Shown here: positions 24,594-33,430 of the stretch, piece after piece
Position numbering within the stretch: position 1 is the stretch's first letter
Layout: each line of letters opens with the position of its first letter
Source of the DNA: Lachnospiraceae bacterium
Lineage (GTDB): Bacteria > Bacillota > Clostridia > Lachnospirales > Lachnospiraceae
Direction of reading: 5' to 3'
NCBI GenBank assembly: GCA_017938485.1
Contig: JAGBBM010000027.1
Span: forward strand, 1-57,871
DNA length: 57,871 nt
Made by a program: the position numbers and the translations under genes
Notes under the pieces: generated by a model
Seen by the model: the letters and a program-made list of their open reading frames with translations, nothing else
Told to the model about the DNA's origin: nothing
Database searches by the model: none

Positions 24594-24914
24594 TTAAAAA
24601 ATCCCACTTGTATCCAATGCTCCCGTAGTAGTGACATTTTCGCTTTCCATACTTTCATAATTTGCGGCAATTTGATTCAGCTTATCTACGTGTTCCATTA
24701 ATCTAACCAAAGAGTTATCAACATTTTTATGTACTGATTCATATTTTTCTGCATAGTCCGTACTAGATTGACTTGACCATACACCCTCGAGACTTGTTAT
24801 ATAAGTCTTCATCTTACCCATTAAGTCTCTCATGATTTCTACTTTTCCCTCTATAGCGGTTGCATTTGCTCTAACCTCTTCTGAGTCAACTAACATCTTT
24901 AATCCTTCTGCCAT
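24594..24914 (-). CDS. WXG100-family protein (WSS variant)
   Basis: 106 aa, two-helix hairpin with the turn at GVWSSQSSTDYAEKY (about 45-59). Trp is kept but the WXG Gly is Ser. Family members are secreted as helical-bundle dimers by EssC-type systems. The C-terminus ends in a short Ser/Thr-rich tail (VTTTGALDTSGIF) instead of a clear YxxxD/E export motif, though NYESME lies just before it. Confidence 0.8.
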   Translation of the reverse strand: MAEGLKMLVDSEEVRANATAIEGKVEIMRDLMGKMKTYITSLEGVWSSQSSTDYAEKYESVHKNVDNSLVRLMEHVDKLNQIAANYESMESENVTTTGALDTSGIF

Positions 24915-24932
24915 AATTCATTCCTCCATTTA

Positions 24933-25223
24933 TTATCTATTTGCTATATTTACAGCTGCTTGCTCGCCTTCAATGTATCTGTTTGCAATCTTAATTATAG
25001 TCTGCTGGTATGATTCCATAACCGCTGCTAACTGCTCAAACTTCTTTACATCAGCCGCAAAACTCTGTACAAAAGTGTCATTTGCTGGACCTTCCCACAT
25101 TGTAGACATATCAGCTACTAATTTTGATGTCTCCCCCACAGTTTGAGCCCATGCACTCATTGTTTCTCCTAAACTCTTTGCAACTTCTCCCATTTCTTCT
25201 GGTGATACTTTTGTTTTTGCCAT
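24933..25223 (-). CDS. esxA: WXG100-family protein (true WEG motif)
   Basis: 96 aa with the textbook layout: helix, MWEGPANDTFVQSF turn (about 42-56), second helix, and a C-terminal YIEGEQ resembling the YxxxE export signal. It is the most canonical WXG100 protein here and the best candidate for the EsxA role. The symbol rests on family membership only. Confidence 0.85.
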   Translation of the reverse strand: MAKTKVSPEEMGEVAKSLGETMSAWAQTVGETSKLVADMSTMWEGPANDTFVQSFAADVKKFEQLAAVMESYQQTIIKIANRYIEGEQAAVNIANR

Positions 25224-25236
25224 ATCTTTTTCCTCC

Positions 25237-25521
25237 TTATACTATGGATTTATTTTTTTGCTCAATTATTTGAGCTTTATTTATCTCATCACAAAGTTTC
25301 TTTCTAGTAGATAATATATCATACGATAAATCATATATTTTAGAAGATAACTTCGTTAATTGCGATGTTAATTGAGTCGCATTTTTTCCCTTCCAATAGG
25401 CGGGTACATTTTTCTTAACCCTCTCAAGTTTTACTTTAGCCATAACTACACTCTCTGCACTATTTTGCATTTGGTTAGCTATGGCTTGCATCTTATCGGT
25501 ATCTACCTTTATCTTCGCCAT
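25237..25521 (-). CDS. WXG100-family protein (WKG motif)
   Basis: 94 aa: first helix KMQAIANQMQNSAESVVMAKVKLERVKK, turn AYWKGKNATQLTSQL (about 41-55), then a second helix. The WXG triplet is kept. The C-terminus is basic and lacks an obvious YxxxD/E. Spaced 13 bp from the next gene, so co-translated with the other family members. Confidence 0.8.
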   Translation of the reverse strand: MAKIKVDTDKMQAIANQMQNSAESVVMAKVKLERVKKNVPAYWKGKNATQLTSQLTKLSSKIYDLSYDILSTRKKLCDEINKAQIIEQKNKSIV

Positions 25522-25533
25522 TCAACCCCTCCT

Positions 25534-25845
25534 CTATGTAAAAATATCATCATCGCTCAACTCATTCACATATTTTGAAACATCTTCGTCTGTGGCTTTA
25601 TAATTTGCAATCGTTCTATACAGAGCAATCATATGGTCTTCCATTATATCTACAGTAACGTCTAAATTATTATTAAATTCCTTACATTTACTTTTAAATT
25701 CTTTACTGGCCTTAGACTTCCATACACCTTCTTTTTTGCTATTAATTGTTTTTACTTCTTTACTAATTGAACCTAATGTTTTATATATCTGCACCAAAGA
25801 ATCATAAGTTGACTGTAATTCGTCTACATCATATTGCATAGTCAT
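25534..25845 (-). CDS. WXG100-like protein (WKS variant)
   Basis: 103 aa from ATG 25845, preceded by GAGGTGG at 5-nt spacing; a GTG 9 bp earlier falls in that site. Two-helix hairpin with turn GVWKSKASKEFKSKC (about 40-54), where Ser replaces the WXG Gly. The C-terminal YVNEL after KYV fits a degenerate export tail. Start lies 2 bp from the stop of the preceding gene. Confidence 0.75.
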   Translation of the reverse strand: MTMQYDVDELQSTYDSLVQIYKTLGSISKEVKTINSKKEGVWKSKASKEFKSKCKEFNNNLDVTVDIMEDHMIALYRTIANYKATDEDVSKYVNELSDDDIFT

Positions 25846-25847
25846 AG

Positions 25848-26171
25848 CTACCACCTCATCCCTGTAACCATATTGTTAATCTTATTATTAACCTTCTTTT
25901 CACATTCTTCATAGTATTTGTCAACAAGGTTTGATAAGGAATCTATAGTTTTTTCCAAACCATTTAAAACAATTCCTAAATTTTTAATATCAAGTACTAT
26001 GAACTTAACAAAATTCTCTGATGCAGTACTACTCCACTCACTCTGAAGATTTGTACCACAAACACCTAACTTTCTTATTTCAGACTCTAAATCTTTCTTT
26101 TTCCTTTTTAAACTGGAAACCATAGACTTTAATTCGTCTACATCCCAAATATAATCTGTTCCGTTTGCCAT
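25848..26171 (-). CDS. WXG100-like protein (WSS variant)
   Basis: 107 aa: helix 1 DVDELKSMVSSLKRKKKDLESEIRKLG, turn SEWSSTASENFVKFI (about 44-58), helix 2, and a KYYEECEKK segment near the C-terminus matching YxxxE/C-type export signals. Gly of WXG is replaced by Ser. It is 9 bp downstream of the YukD-like gene. Confidence 0.75.
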   Translation of the reverse strand: MANGTDYIWDVDELKSMVSSLKRKKKDLESEIRKLGVCGTNLQSEWSSTASENFVKFIVLDIKNLGIVLNGLEKTIDSLSNLVDKYYEECEKKVNNKINNMVTGMRW

Positions 26172-26180
26172 AGTACCTCC

Positions 26181-26435
26181 TTAAATCAACATAATTGTGT
26201 CACCACTTTTTATACCTGCATGCTCAAAAGTCTGATATTCATCAATAAGACCATTTTCATTTTCTGTATACAAAAACAAGTTGTTTACATCCAATATATC
26301 CTCACACTTTTCAGACCCAGAAATTGCCTCTATCATTTTCATCTTCCCATCATGGATCTTAAGTTTTTTTGATACCCAGAAATCGTATGATTTTGAGGTT
26401 GCAGGACATTTTACATCAATTAAAATCTTATCCAT
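26181..26435 (-). CDS. esaB: YukD/EsaB-like ubiquitin-fold protein
   Basis: 84 aa from ATG 26435, which has GAGGGGG upstream. Longer frames reach back into the essC 3' end and are not supported. It starts MDKILIDVKCPATSKSYDFWVSKKLKIHDG and ends GIKSGDTIMLI, the strand-helix-strand layout and terminal strand of YukD/EsaB. Family members are small cytosolic parts of Firmicutes T7SS. Between essC and the WXG100 genes, the expected place. Confidence 0.8.
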   Translation of the reverse strand: MDKILIDVKCPATSKSYDFWVSKKLKIHDGKMKMIEAISGSEKCEDILDVNNLFLYTENENGLIDEYQTFEHAGIKSGDTIMLI

Positions 26436-26448
26436 ATCTTCCCCCTCT

Positions 26449-29400
26449 TTAACTTGGATTTGGCATAACACCATAATTAACCTGTTCATCATTGTACTGA
26501 TAGAACACATTATTCTCTTCTTCCTTCATCTGCTGCAATACAGAAAGATTAAAGCTATACATTCTCTGCTCATCTAACCTTCCACCAAAATGAATTCCTG
26601 TTCTGTATTTCCTAAATATCTTTCCGAAGTCAGTTGAAAAAATATCATAATGATCTTCTGTTTTAATGTTTGCGACAAAATAAATACCCAAGCCTCTACC
26701 CTTAGAAATAAAAGTTTCCATAATAGGATGTATTCTTTCAGGATGAGCTGAATCATATATGCTATCCACAAAATCCTTCAAATCATCAATAAATACAATT
26801 ATTCTAGCAAAAGCGCTATAGAACTCTTCCGCAGGTTGTCCACTTTCCTTCAGGGTCTTCATATATTTGTTTCGTTCAGTAAATTCTGTTTTAAGCATTT
26901 TTGCAAACTCGAATAAGTCTGTACAACTTGAAGATAGATTTATCTCCCCTGTCTCCTTCTGTTGACCCTCTGATAAATTTATCAACCTATAGTTTACATA
27001 TCCCATTAATGATGAAGCCGTTCTCATATTGTTATAGAACATTTTTTTCGACTCTACGTCTCTATATGTGACCGCATAACAATACATTTCATTCATATCT
27101 ATTAGAATATTTTCAACAGTCTCTATATCATATCCTAATGGAATATTCATAGAAAACGCATTCTTCGTTACATACTCGTAATATGTTTCATTTTGTGGAA
27201 TCACTTTGGCAGTATGTACAGATGTCCCTTGATCATTTTCTGCAATTTCCTTAAATTCAGCCACTAACATCTGATTTCTCTCAAATTCGTCTGCAGCTTG
27301 AACAGGTATCGCTGTCTGAAACTCACATATAACATCTTTTCCTATCAAACCACGTCCCTTAATATTTCTAGGAAGAATATCTGGCGACGCCCCCAACAAA
27401 TCCATATACTTGCCCTTTTCTGAATAGTAGAGTGGTATACTTACCGAGAAGTTTTGTCTTATACGATATCCGATATCATTTTCTGAATTGACTGTAACTA
27501 TTACTTGGATACCATACTTAACACCCTCACGCAAAATAATTCCCATCTGCTCTTCGTCATTAGGATAATACTCCTTAAACATTGCATAATTATCTATAGC
27601 TAAAATTATCATTGGCAATGTTTGTAGTTTTCTAGCTTCTCTGTAACTACCTACACCTAACGAATCAAACAAAGCTTTTCTCGTCTCCATAATATCTAAT
27701 ATAAGCTTTACATTTCTGCTTATTTTTTCATTATCTTCAGAAAAAGCTACATCACCACAATGTGGCAACTCTCCGAATATTTTTAGTGTTCTACTTGAAA
27801 AATCAAATACATACAGATTAATCATATCCGAATTGTATGTAGTACACAGGGAATATAACATGGTCTGTAACAATGTGGTTTTTCCCATACCTATACTACC
27901 TGCTATCATAATGTTAGCTGTTTGTAATAAGTCTACCGTTGCCGGATATTGCATCTGATTTTCTGGATAGTCAACAAGACCATACACCGCAATAAAACCT
28001 GTTGAAAAATCCACATCATAATTCTGAATTATTTCCTTGTATGATATAACTTTTGGCAACGCAGGTAGCCAAAGTTGTTTTGCACCCACAATACCATTTT
28101 CTTGTGTAACTCTCTTAATATATTCTATACACGCATCCAACTGGGTTTTTCCATCTCTGTTTGTTTTTTTCTTCTTTGGAATATATGTTTCTGCACCATC
28201 TAAGGAAATCATTTTTACCTCATTGTGCTGAGATAATTCCATCTTATCCTTTGGTTCATATACTGCTCCCGCATATCCAGATTGAAACATTTCAAATATT
28301 TCATCATTTCCAATCTGCATATATCCTCTACCAGTTCCTGTTATATACGCTGCTTCAGGTCTTTTAAGCATGCCCAAACTATCCTGTTTATCTTGAACTC
28401 TTAGACAAAGCTTAAATCTGGAATTACTCCATATTTCATCGTCAACAACACCTGCTGGTTTTTGCGTTGCAAGTATCAAATGAATTCCTAGGCTTCGTCC
28501 TACACGAGCCGCACTTACTAATTCTTTTATGAATTCTGGCTGTTCTTTTTTTAGCTCTGCAAACTCATCAGAAATAATAATCAAGTGAGGAAGTGGTTCA
28601 TTTGCTTCTCCTGCCCTAAAAAGCTTTATGTAAGCATCAATATGATTAACCTTGTATCTATTAAATATCTTCTGACGTCGCTTAATTTCACTCTTTATAG
28701 ATATAAGTGCTCTTCTTGTCTGACTCTCATCTAAACCATCAGATTCATCATCAGAATCTATGTTAGTTATTGTTCCAAGTACGTGTGGCAACCCAATAAA
28801 TGGTGCTGCCATACCGCCACCTTTATAGTCAATCAAAACAAATGCCACCTCATCTGGTCGATAATTCATTAAAAGGGACAAAATAAATGTCATAATAGTC
28901 TCACTTTTTCCCGAACCAGTTGTACCAGCAACCAATCCATGAGGTCCCGCCTTCTTCTCATGTATATCAAGATATAAAGGCTTATTACCGTTTGTAACAC
29001 CAAGCATAGCTCTTATATTTTCATATACTCGATTTTCTTTGTAATGTTTAATCAAATCCCATTGTTCAAGATTTGCAATTTGCATCATCTCCATAAAATC
29101 AATGGTTGTTGGAATTTCTCCTCCTGCCACTTCTTTTACATAAACACCACTAATTGTACGCGCAAATTTCTCCGCATCTTTAACAGTGATATTGTCAAAC
29201 ACTATGGTATTTTTCTCATCTCTATTCTCATCAAGCACATAATATCCAGAATATTTTTGACTTATCTGAATAATATGCTTACATTCGTTTGGAAGACGAT
29301 TCATTTCATCGTACAATAATACAAATGTAAAGCCATAATCTTTCTCAGATATCATATATGAATATATATTTTCATTTTCTACCACTTCTGCTTCAGTACA

Positions 29401-31032
29401 AAAAACTACATAATGAGTTCTTGCGCCTTTATGTTCCTCCTCATCTCTTGTACGAAGAACATTCAACAAACTGTACATAACATTCTGTTGAGACATGGCA
29501 TCATTACCCACATATCTTTCTTTTCTGTCAGAAGAAAAAGTGTGTGGTAACCATTTTATCCATTCCAACTTGTCATTGTCTTCAGCATTATATAAACATG
29601 CTATTTTAACATCTGTATAACAGTGCAATGCTGCAATCTGAACAATCATATTTCTAGCGACACGTAATACGTTAGAATGATTACCAATAACACCAATTAA
29701 TTTTTTATTTTTTAAATCAATTATTGAGGATACATCCGACATATTTTTGTATTCATCATAAAGTTCTCTAGGATATTCCAACAAAACATCATCAACTAAA
29801 GAAAATCTTTCTTTAGGTATACTAATATGTCCTGGATACTCAACCTTACCTGTTCCAAGTCTAATAGTGAGAAAATCACTATGATTGACATTTCTATTCC
29901 ATAATGCTGATTTATTTGTATTCCATAGATCAATCAATCTTGCAGTATCTACATACTGTCTATTCAAAATTTCTCTATCCTCATTATGTCTGCTCTCAAG
30001 TAAATCTTTGTTCTTTTTTATATATTTTTTATAACCATCTACTCTCTCTTCTTCTTCCTTTGCAGCTTGCTTTTTATTATATGCATTCTGAATAAGTGTC
30101 CACATTAATCCAACTGCTGCAGATGCAACTACAGATATAAGTGTCCCAAGGTACATCATTATATTCCCATCCTGCCTAGTATTCATGTTAAATACAACAG
30201 ATAACATAATCGGCAAAGGCATAGTTATTGATGGACCAATGGTAAATATAAGCGGTGGTTTCTTTTGCTTATTTAACTGTGGTGGGGCTTCAATTTCTAC
30301 ACTTTCTTCATTGAGTGGATGTATTTCTCTAGGCGAACGGGAAAAATAAAATTCATCATATACATCATCATCACGTAAATCATTATTTTCTTCTTCAGAC
30401 TGCAACTCCAATACATTAACAACCGATAATGGTGTAGACACATTTTCTGTATTATTAATTGCCAAAATATCTCCCAAGAAAATTATCTTAGTCCCTACAA
30501 TGTAAATTTCATCAAATATTTGTAAAGCAACATCCTCTTTTACACGTTTGTTGTTAACAAATGTACCATTACTACTTGTATCTCTTAACAGCCATATTGA
30601 GCCATTTTTATATATAGAAAGATGTTTTCTACTTATATACTCCTCGCAAACAACTATGTCGCACTGTGGATCATTTCCAATTGTTATCTCATTTTTATCC
30701 TTTATATATAATTTTGCATAATTAGCCAGCTGAGCATTATTCTCAGTTACAATCATAGTAAACTGTTCTCGACTTTTTTTTACATAACCATGCAAAATTG
30801 CACCTGGTTCAATATGATATGCATCTCTATACTTACCACTATTATCCTGAATTCTTACATGCTCATTACCTTTTACCTGCCACAGATTGTCCCAAACTTC
30901 AAAATCAACTATGCATACTCCAGAAGTACATTTATTAGTAAGGTTAATTGACATCTTTCTGTTATTTATGGCAGGTAAACACATCTCATAAATGCTAGAC
31001 TCAAAATTAAAATAAACGATTAAATTGTTCAT
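26449..31032 (-). CDS. essC: EssC-type FtsK/SpoIIIE ATPase of a type VII secretion system
   Basis: 1527 aa motor protein. Residues ~85-190 form an FHA domain (ITIGNDPQCDIVV..SRKHLSIY..DTSSNGTFVNNKRV). Two membrane helices lie at ~258-315. The first ATPase domain has Walker A GTTGSGKS (703-710) and Walker B LIIISDE (817-823). The second has Walker A GSIGMGKT (1045-1052) but ILAIDN at Walker B, so it lacks the catalytic Glu. A third, degenerate domain near the C-terminus has IIVFIDD but no P-loop. This order matches Firmicutes EssC/YukBA. First FHA copy before it is not obvious. Confidence 0.95.
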   Translation of the reverse strand: MNNLIVYFNFESSIYEMCLPAINNRKMSINLTNKCTSGVCIVDFEVWDNLWQVKGNEHVRIQDNSGKYRDAYHIEPGAILHGYVKKSREQFTMIVTENNAQLANYAKLYIKDKNEITIGNDPQCDIVVCEEYISRKHLSIYKNGSIWLLRDTSSNGTFVNNKRVKEDVALQIFDEIYIVGTKIIFLGDILAINNTENVSTPLSVVNVLELQSEEENNDLRDDDVYDEFYFSRSPREIHPLNEESVEIEAPPQLNKQKKPPLIFTIGPSITMPLPIMLSVVFNMNTRQDGNIMMYLGTLISVVASAAVGLMWTLIQNAYNKKQAAKEEEERVDGYKKYIKKNKDLLESRHNEDREILNRQYVDTARLIDLWNTNKSALWNRNVNHSDFLTIRLGTGKVEYPGHISIPKERFSLVDDVLLEYPRELYDEYKNMSDVSSIIDLKNKKLIGVIGNHSNVLRVARNMIVQIAALHCYTDVKIACLYNAEDNDKLEWIKWLPHTFSSDRKERYVGNDAMSQQNVMYSLLNVLRTRDEEEHKGARTHYVVFCTEAEVVENENIYSYMISEKDYGFTFVLLYDEMNRLPNECKHIIQISQKYSGYYVLDENRDEKNTIVFDNITVKDAEKFARTISGVYVKEVAGGEIPTTIDFMEMMQIANLEQWDLIKHYKENRVYENIRAMLGVTNGNKPLYLDIHEKKAGPHGLVAGTTGSGKSETIMTFILSLLMNYRPDEVAFVLIDYKGGGMAAPFIGLPHVLGTITNIDSDDESDGLDESQTRRALISIKSEIKRRQKIFNRYKVNHIDAYIKLFRAGEANEPLPHLIIISDEFAELKKEQPEFIKELVSAARVGRSLGIHLILATQKPAGVVDDEIWSNSRFKLCLRVQDKQDSLGMLKRPEAAYITGTGRGYMQIGNDEIFEMFQSGYAGAVYEPKDKMELSQHNEVKMISLDGAETYIPKKKKTNRDGKTQLDACIEYIKRVTQENGIVGAKQLWLPALPKVISYKEIIQNYDVDFSTGFIAVYGLVDYPENQMQYPATVDLLQTANIMIAGSIGMGKTTLLQTMLYSLCTTYNSDMINLYVFDFSSRTLKIFGELPHCGDVAFSEDNEKISRNVKLILDIMETRKALFDSLGVGSYREARKLQTLPMIILAIDNYAMFKEYYPNDEEQMGIILREGVKYGIQVIVTVNSENDIGYRIRQNFSVSIPLYYSEKGKYMDLLGASPDILPRNIKGRGLIGKDVICEFQTAIPVQAADEFERNQMLVAEFKEIAENDQGTSVHTAKVIPQNETYYEYVTKNAFSMNIPLGYDIETVENILIDMNEMYCYAVTYRDVESKKMFYNNMRTASSLMGYVNYRLINLSEGQQKETGEINLSSSCTDLFEFAKMLKTEFTERNKYMKTLKESGQPAEEFYSAFARIIVFIDDLKDFVDSIYDSAHPERIHPIMETFISKGRGLGIYFVANIKTEDHYDIFSTDFGKIFRKYRTGIHFGGRLDEQRMYSFNLSVLQQMKEEENNVFYQYNDEQVNYGVMPNPS

Positions 31033-31040
31033 ATACTACA

Positions 31041-31952
31041 TTACCCCTTTTTATTTCCACAAATTCTACAAGTAGATGCCATCATAGCATTTAACGCATT
31101 ACAACTATCACAGCGCCATGGTGAAGATATTAATACACTAGTCAAATCCTGTTCTTCTCCCTCATAATTAGCGATATAATTTGTATCTGGCTGATACATA
31201 ACATCATCTATACTTTCTATCACTATATTATTTGAAGACGTACTAGTTTGAATATTCCAACTGTTCTCTGTAACTGTATCTGTATCTGTTCTTTGAACTT
31301 CGGATGTATCAACATTCTGCCACCAAGAAAATCCATCTTTACAAAGTGGAATGAGCATATATGTTGAAGCACCTATTTCAAGCACATCCATATAATTTAC
31401 ATAAACATTTTCAGAAACCGAATAACCATTTATCTTTACTTTTCCATCAGAATGTTCACTATCCATAAAAAAACGGCCCGTTTCAACTTGATAACATATT
31501 ACTCCGTGACTAACACTACAAAGTCGCGAATCATCTATAGCAACTACATTCCCAGTACCACTTCCAATAGTATTACTTGTAGCAAACAGCTCATAACTAT
31601 GACCATATTTTTCTCCTGAAATTCCAACCAACCATCCTACAACTGGTCCATACTCATACGTTTTTTTTATGCTTATATACGATTTTTCTACATTTTTTTG
31701 TTGAAATGTAACTGACGTTTCATCCGATTCAGATGTTTTTATTGATTCATATTTCTTTTCTGACGATTTAGAATCTGAAACATTTGTGTGATATATAGAT
31801 TTCGTCAAATTACCTGTTTCTCTATTTTCTGTTATCTTCTTTTTCTCTAATGTGTTTACTATTTTTTTATCAATATTATTTTTACAATGCGGACACTCCG
31901 AATACTTGTCTCCATCAAAAAAATGCCCACTCTTACATTTCTTTAAATCCAT
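31041..31952 (-). CDS. FHA-domain protein flanked by zinc-binding motifs
   Basis: 303 aa. The N-terminus has a CKSGHFFDGDKYSECPHC motif (6-23). A charged linker runs to ~100. Residues ~105-200 are FHA-like (GPVVGWLVGISGEKYGHSYELFATSNTIGSG..RLCSVSHGVICYQ..VKINGYSV), with the Ser-x-x-His signature. The C-terminus is a RanBP2-type zinc finger (WRCDSCNALNAMMASTCRICG, 280-300). FHA domains bind phosphothreonine, so it should read the product of the three kinases encoded in the same operon. It lies 8 bp upstream of essC. Confidence 0.85.
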   Translation of the reverse strand: MDLKKCKSGHFFDGDKYSECPHCKNNIDKKIVNTLEKKKITENRETGNLTKSIYHTNVSDSKSSEKKYESIKTSESDETSVTFQQKNVEKSYISIKKTYEYGPVVGWLVGISGEKYGHSYELFATSNTIGSGTGNVVAIDDSRLCSVSHGVICYQVETGRFFMDSEHSDGKVKINGYSVSENVYVNYMDVLEIGASTYMLIPLCKDGFSWWQNVDTSEVQRTDTDTVTENSWNIQTSTSSNNIVIESIDDVMYQPDTNYIANYEGEEQDLTSVLISSPWRCDSCNALNAMMASTCRICGNKKG

Positions 31953-31965
31953 ATGTACATCCCCT

Positions 31966-32718
31966 TTAACTTGCTCTATATCTCATAACAATTAAGGACG
32001 CATTATCTTGCCCCTTAAGGTCTTTTATTTCAATTTTAGTAATAATCTGCTCAACTATTTCGCATACTGTAGTGCAGTTATTTATTACACCAAATATTTC
32101 TTCTTCCGTAAGACAATTAGACACGCCGTCTGAACATAGAATCACCATATCTCCATCTGACAATATATAAGGTTCATTACTTATGTCGTAAAACTCTAGA
32201 TTTCCTACTCCTAGATAACTTATTAGACATTCAGCCCTTTTTTGCTCATTATCATACTGTTCCTTGGTTATTACTCCCCTTGCCAACTCATCATCAAGTC
32301 TAAGCTTATAATTATGAGCTCGGGTTACACAATTTAGACTATTGTTCGAAAAAATGTATATCTTACTATCTCCCACGGATGCCCAATATAAATTATTTTC
32401 TTCAATCACAGCTGAAACATAAGTAGTTCCAGCTATAATCTGATTGTTTTTTTCATCCTCTAACCGACAGATAACTTCATCCAAATGATGAATCTCTTTG
32501 TAATAAAAATTAGGTATATTATCAATACTTTGCCTTTTATTGAAGTGCTTTTTCATAAGCTGTACTGCTATATGGCTTGCCCAGTCTCCATCGGTAAGTC
32601 CCCCCATTCCATCGCAGACCACAGCCATTCCAACTCCACTCCTAGTTTGATAAAATATATTGTCCTCTTGTTTTCTTCGTTTTCCTTGTATAGTTTTTCC
32701 AAATACCTCTATAGACAT
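31966..32718 (-). CDS. PP2C-family Ser/Thr protein phosphatase
   Basis: 250 aa from ATG 32718, preceded by TTGGAG; 15 further codons upstream lie in the leader. It has the PP2C metal motifs: KRRKQEDN (Asp near 19), VVCDGMGGLTDG (about 36-47), ASVGDSKIY and a late VILCSDGVSNCL plus DNASLIVM. It would remove phosphates added by the three kinases. First gene of the operon, right behind the boxed promoter. Confidence 0.92.
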   Translation of the reverse strand: MSIEVFGKTIQGKRRKQEDNIFYQTRSGVGMAVVCDGMGGLTDGDWASHIAVQLMKKHFNKRQSIDNIPNFYYKEIHHLDEVICRLEDEKNNQIIAGTTYVSAVIEENNLYWASVGDSKIYIFSNNSLNCVTRAHNYKLRLDDELARGVITKEQYDNEQKRAECLISYLGVGNLEFYDISNEPYILSDGDMVILCSDGVSNCLTEEEIFGVINNCTTVCEIVEQIITKIEIKDLKGQDNASLIVMRYRAS

Positions 32719-32802
32719 ACTAATCTCCAATCTACCCATCTCTAAAACAATTTTTGAAACCAATAATTGTATTAAAATTCACAAAAAAATACACACACTT
32801 CA

Positions 32803-32851
32803 ACTATACTTTTCTAACTATTCCTTTTCAACAAACCTTGCACAAACGACA
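32803..32851 (-). promoter_or_regulatory. T7SS operon promoter with conserved activator box
   Basis: TTGAAA (32826-32831), 17 bp, TATAGT (32803-32808). Upstream by 6 bp lies TGTCGTTTGTGCAA (32838-32851), the same box and spacing as at 36958-37007 and 37080-37128. The reverse strand reads ACCTTGCAC-N12-TACCGTCAT, close to the two 9-bp direct repeats with 12-bp spacing used by LytTR regulators. Confidence 0.7.
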
Positions 32852-32860
32852 TTCTTACCG

Positions 32861-33169
32861 TCATACAACAATGAGCTTTTCCAAGTTATTTTTATATGCT
32901 CTTCCGACTGGTATAATTACCCCATTATCCATCAAAATATATTTACTATGAATTGCCGAAACGTTTTCTAAATTTACTATATAACCTGTATGGCACCGAA
33001 CATAACTTTCTGGCAAAATGTGAGATAAATTTTCCAATGAATCATTTACTGGATATGTATGATTTTTACACACCAATTCTATTTTTCTATCTCGTCTTTC
33101 GATATAAAGTATCTTGTTTACATAAAGTTCTACTCTTTGTCTGTTTGATACCACTTTAATTTTATCCAT
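32861..33169 (-). CDS. Stand-alone LytTR DNA-binding regulator 1
   Basis: 102 aa from ATG 33169, which has GGAGG upstream; an ATG 12 bp earlier overlaps this site. The whole protein is one LytTR domain: ILYIERRDRKIELVCKNHTYPVNDSLENLSHILPESYVRCHTGYIVNLENVSAI..GVIIPVGRAYKNNL. There is no receiver or membrane part, so the input signal is not visible. It is next to, and upstream of, the T7SS promoter, and is a candidate activator of it. Similar in length and layout to the regulator at 36566. Confidence 0.88.
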   Translation of the reverse strand: MDKIKVVSNRQRVELYVNKILYIERRDRKIELVCKNHTYPVNDSLENLSHILPESYVRCHTGYIVNLENVSAIHSKYILMDNGVIIPVGRAYKNNLEKLIVV

Positions 33170-33231
33170 TATTGCCTCCATGATTAGTTAGTATAAGTTG
33201 TTCACAATCTAACTTGAACATACCAATGAGA

Positions 33232-33245
33232 TGTCATTTATGCAA
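33232..33245 (+). promoter_or_regulatory. Fourth copy of the activator box
   Basis: TGTCATTTATGCAA matches the box consensus TGT[CT][GA]TTT[GA]TGCA[AC] at every position, but no TTGAA follows at 6 bp. It lies between LytTR1 and the rightward membrane-protein gene. Confidence 0.45.
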
Positions 33246-33251
33246 TAAAAT

Positions 33252-33277
33252 AAGCGCACTTACTTTCTGAGTGCGTT
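33252..33277. other. Hairpin in the LytTR1 / membrane-protein gap
   Basis: GCGCACT..AGTGCG stem flanked by AA/TT, directly after the fourth box. It could be an attenuator or a terminator of an upstream transcript. There is no long T-tract. Confidence 0.4.
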
Positions 33278-33430
33278 TACTATCTTCCCTGAAATTTTAA
33301 TATTTTACACATTTTCCTAGTCATCTTACATCTGTACATTGTTAATACATTATAGGTACACTGTGAGTATTTACATATTCTATTTTCCGTGTTACAATCT
33401 CAACTATCACTTATATTTGGAGAAAGATAT

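Noticed and set aside
33200-33225. GTTCA / TGAAC inverted repeat upstream of LytTR1 as an operator
   Set aside because: Only 5-bp arms with a 10-bp spacer in AT-rich DNA; no second copy near other promoters.
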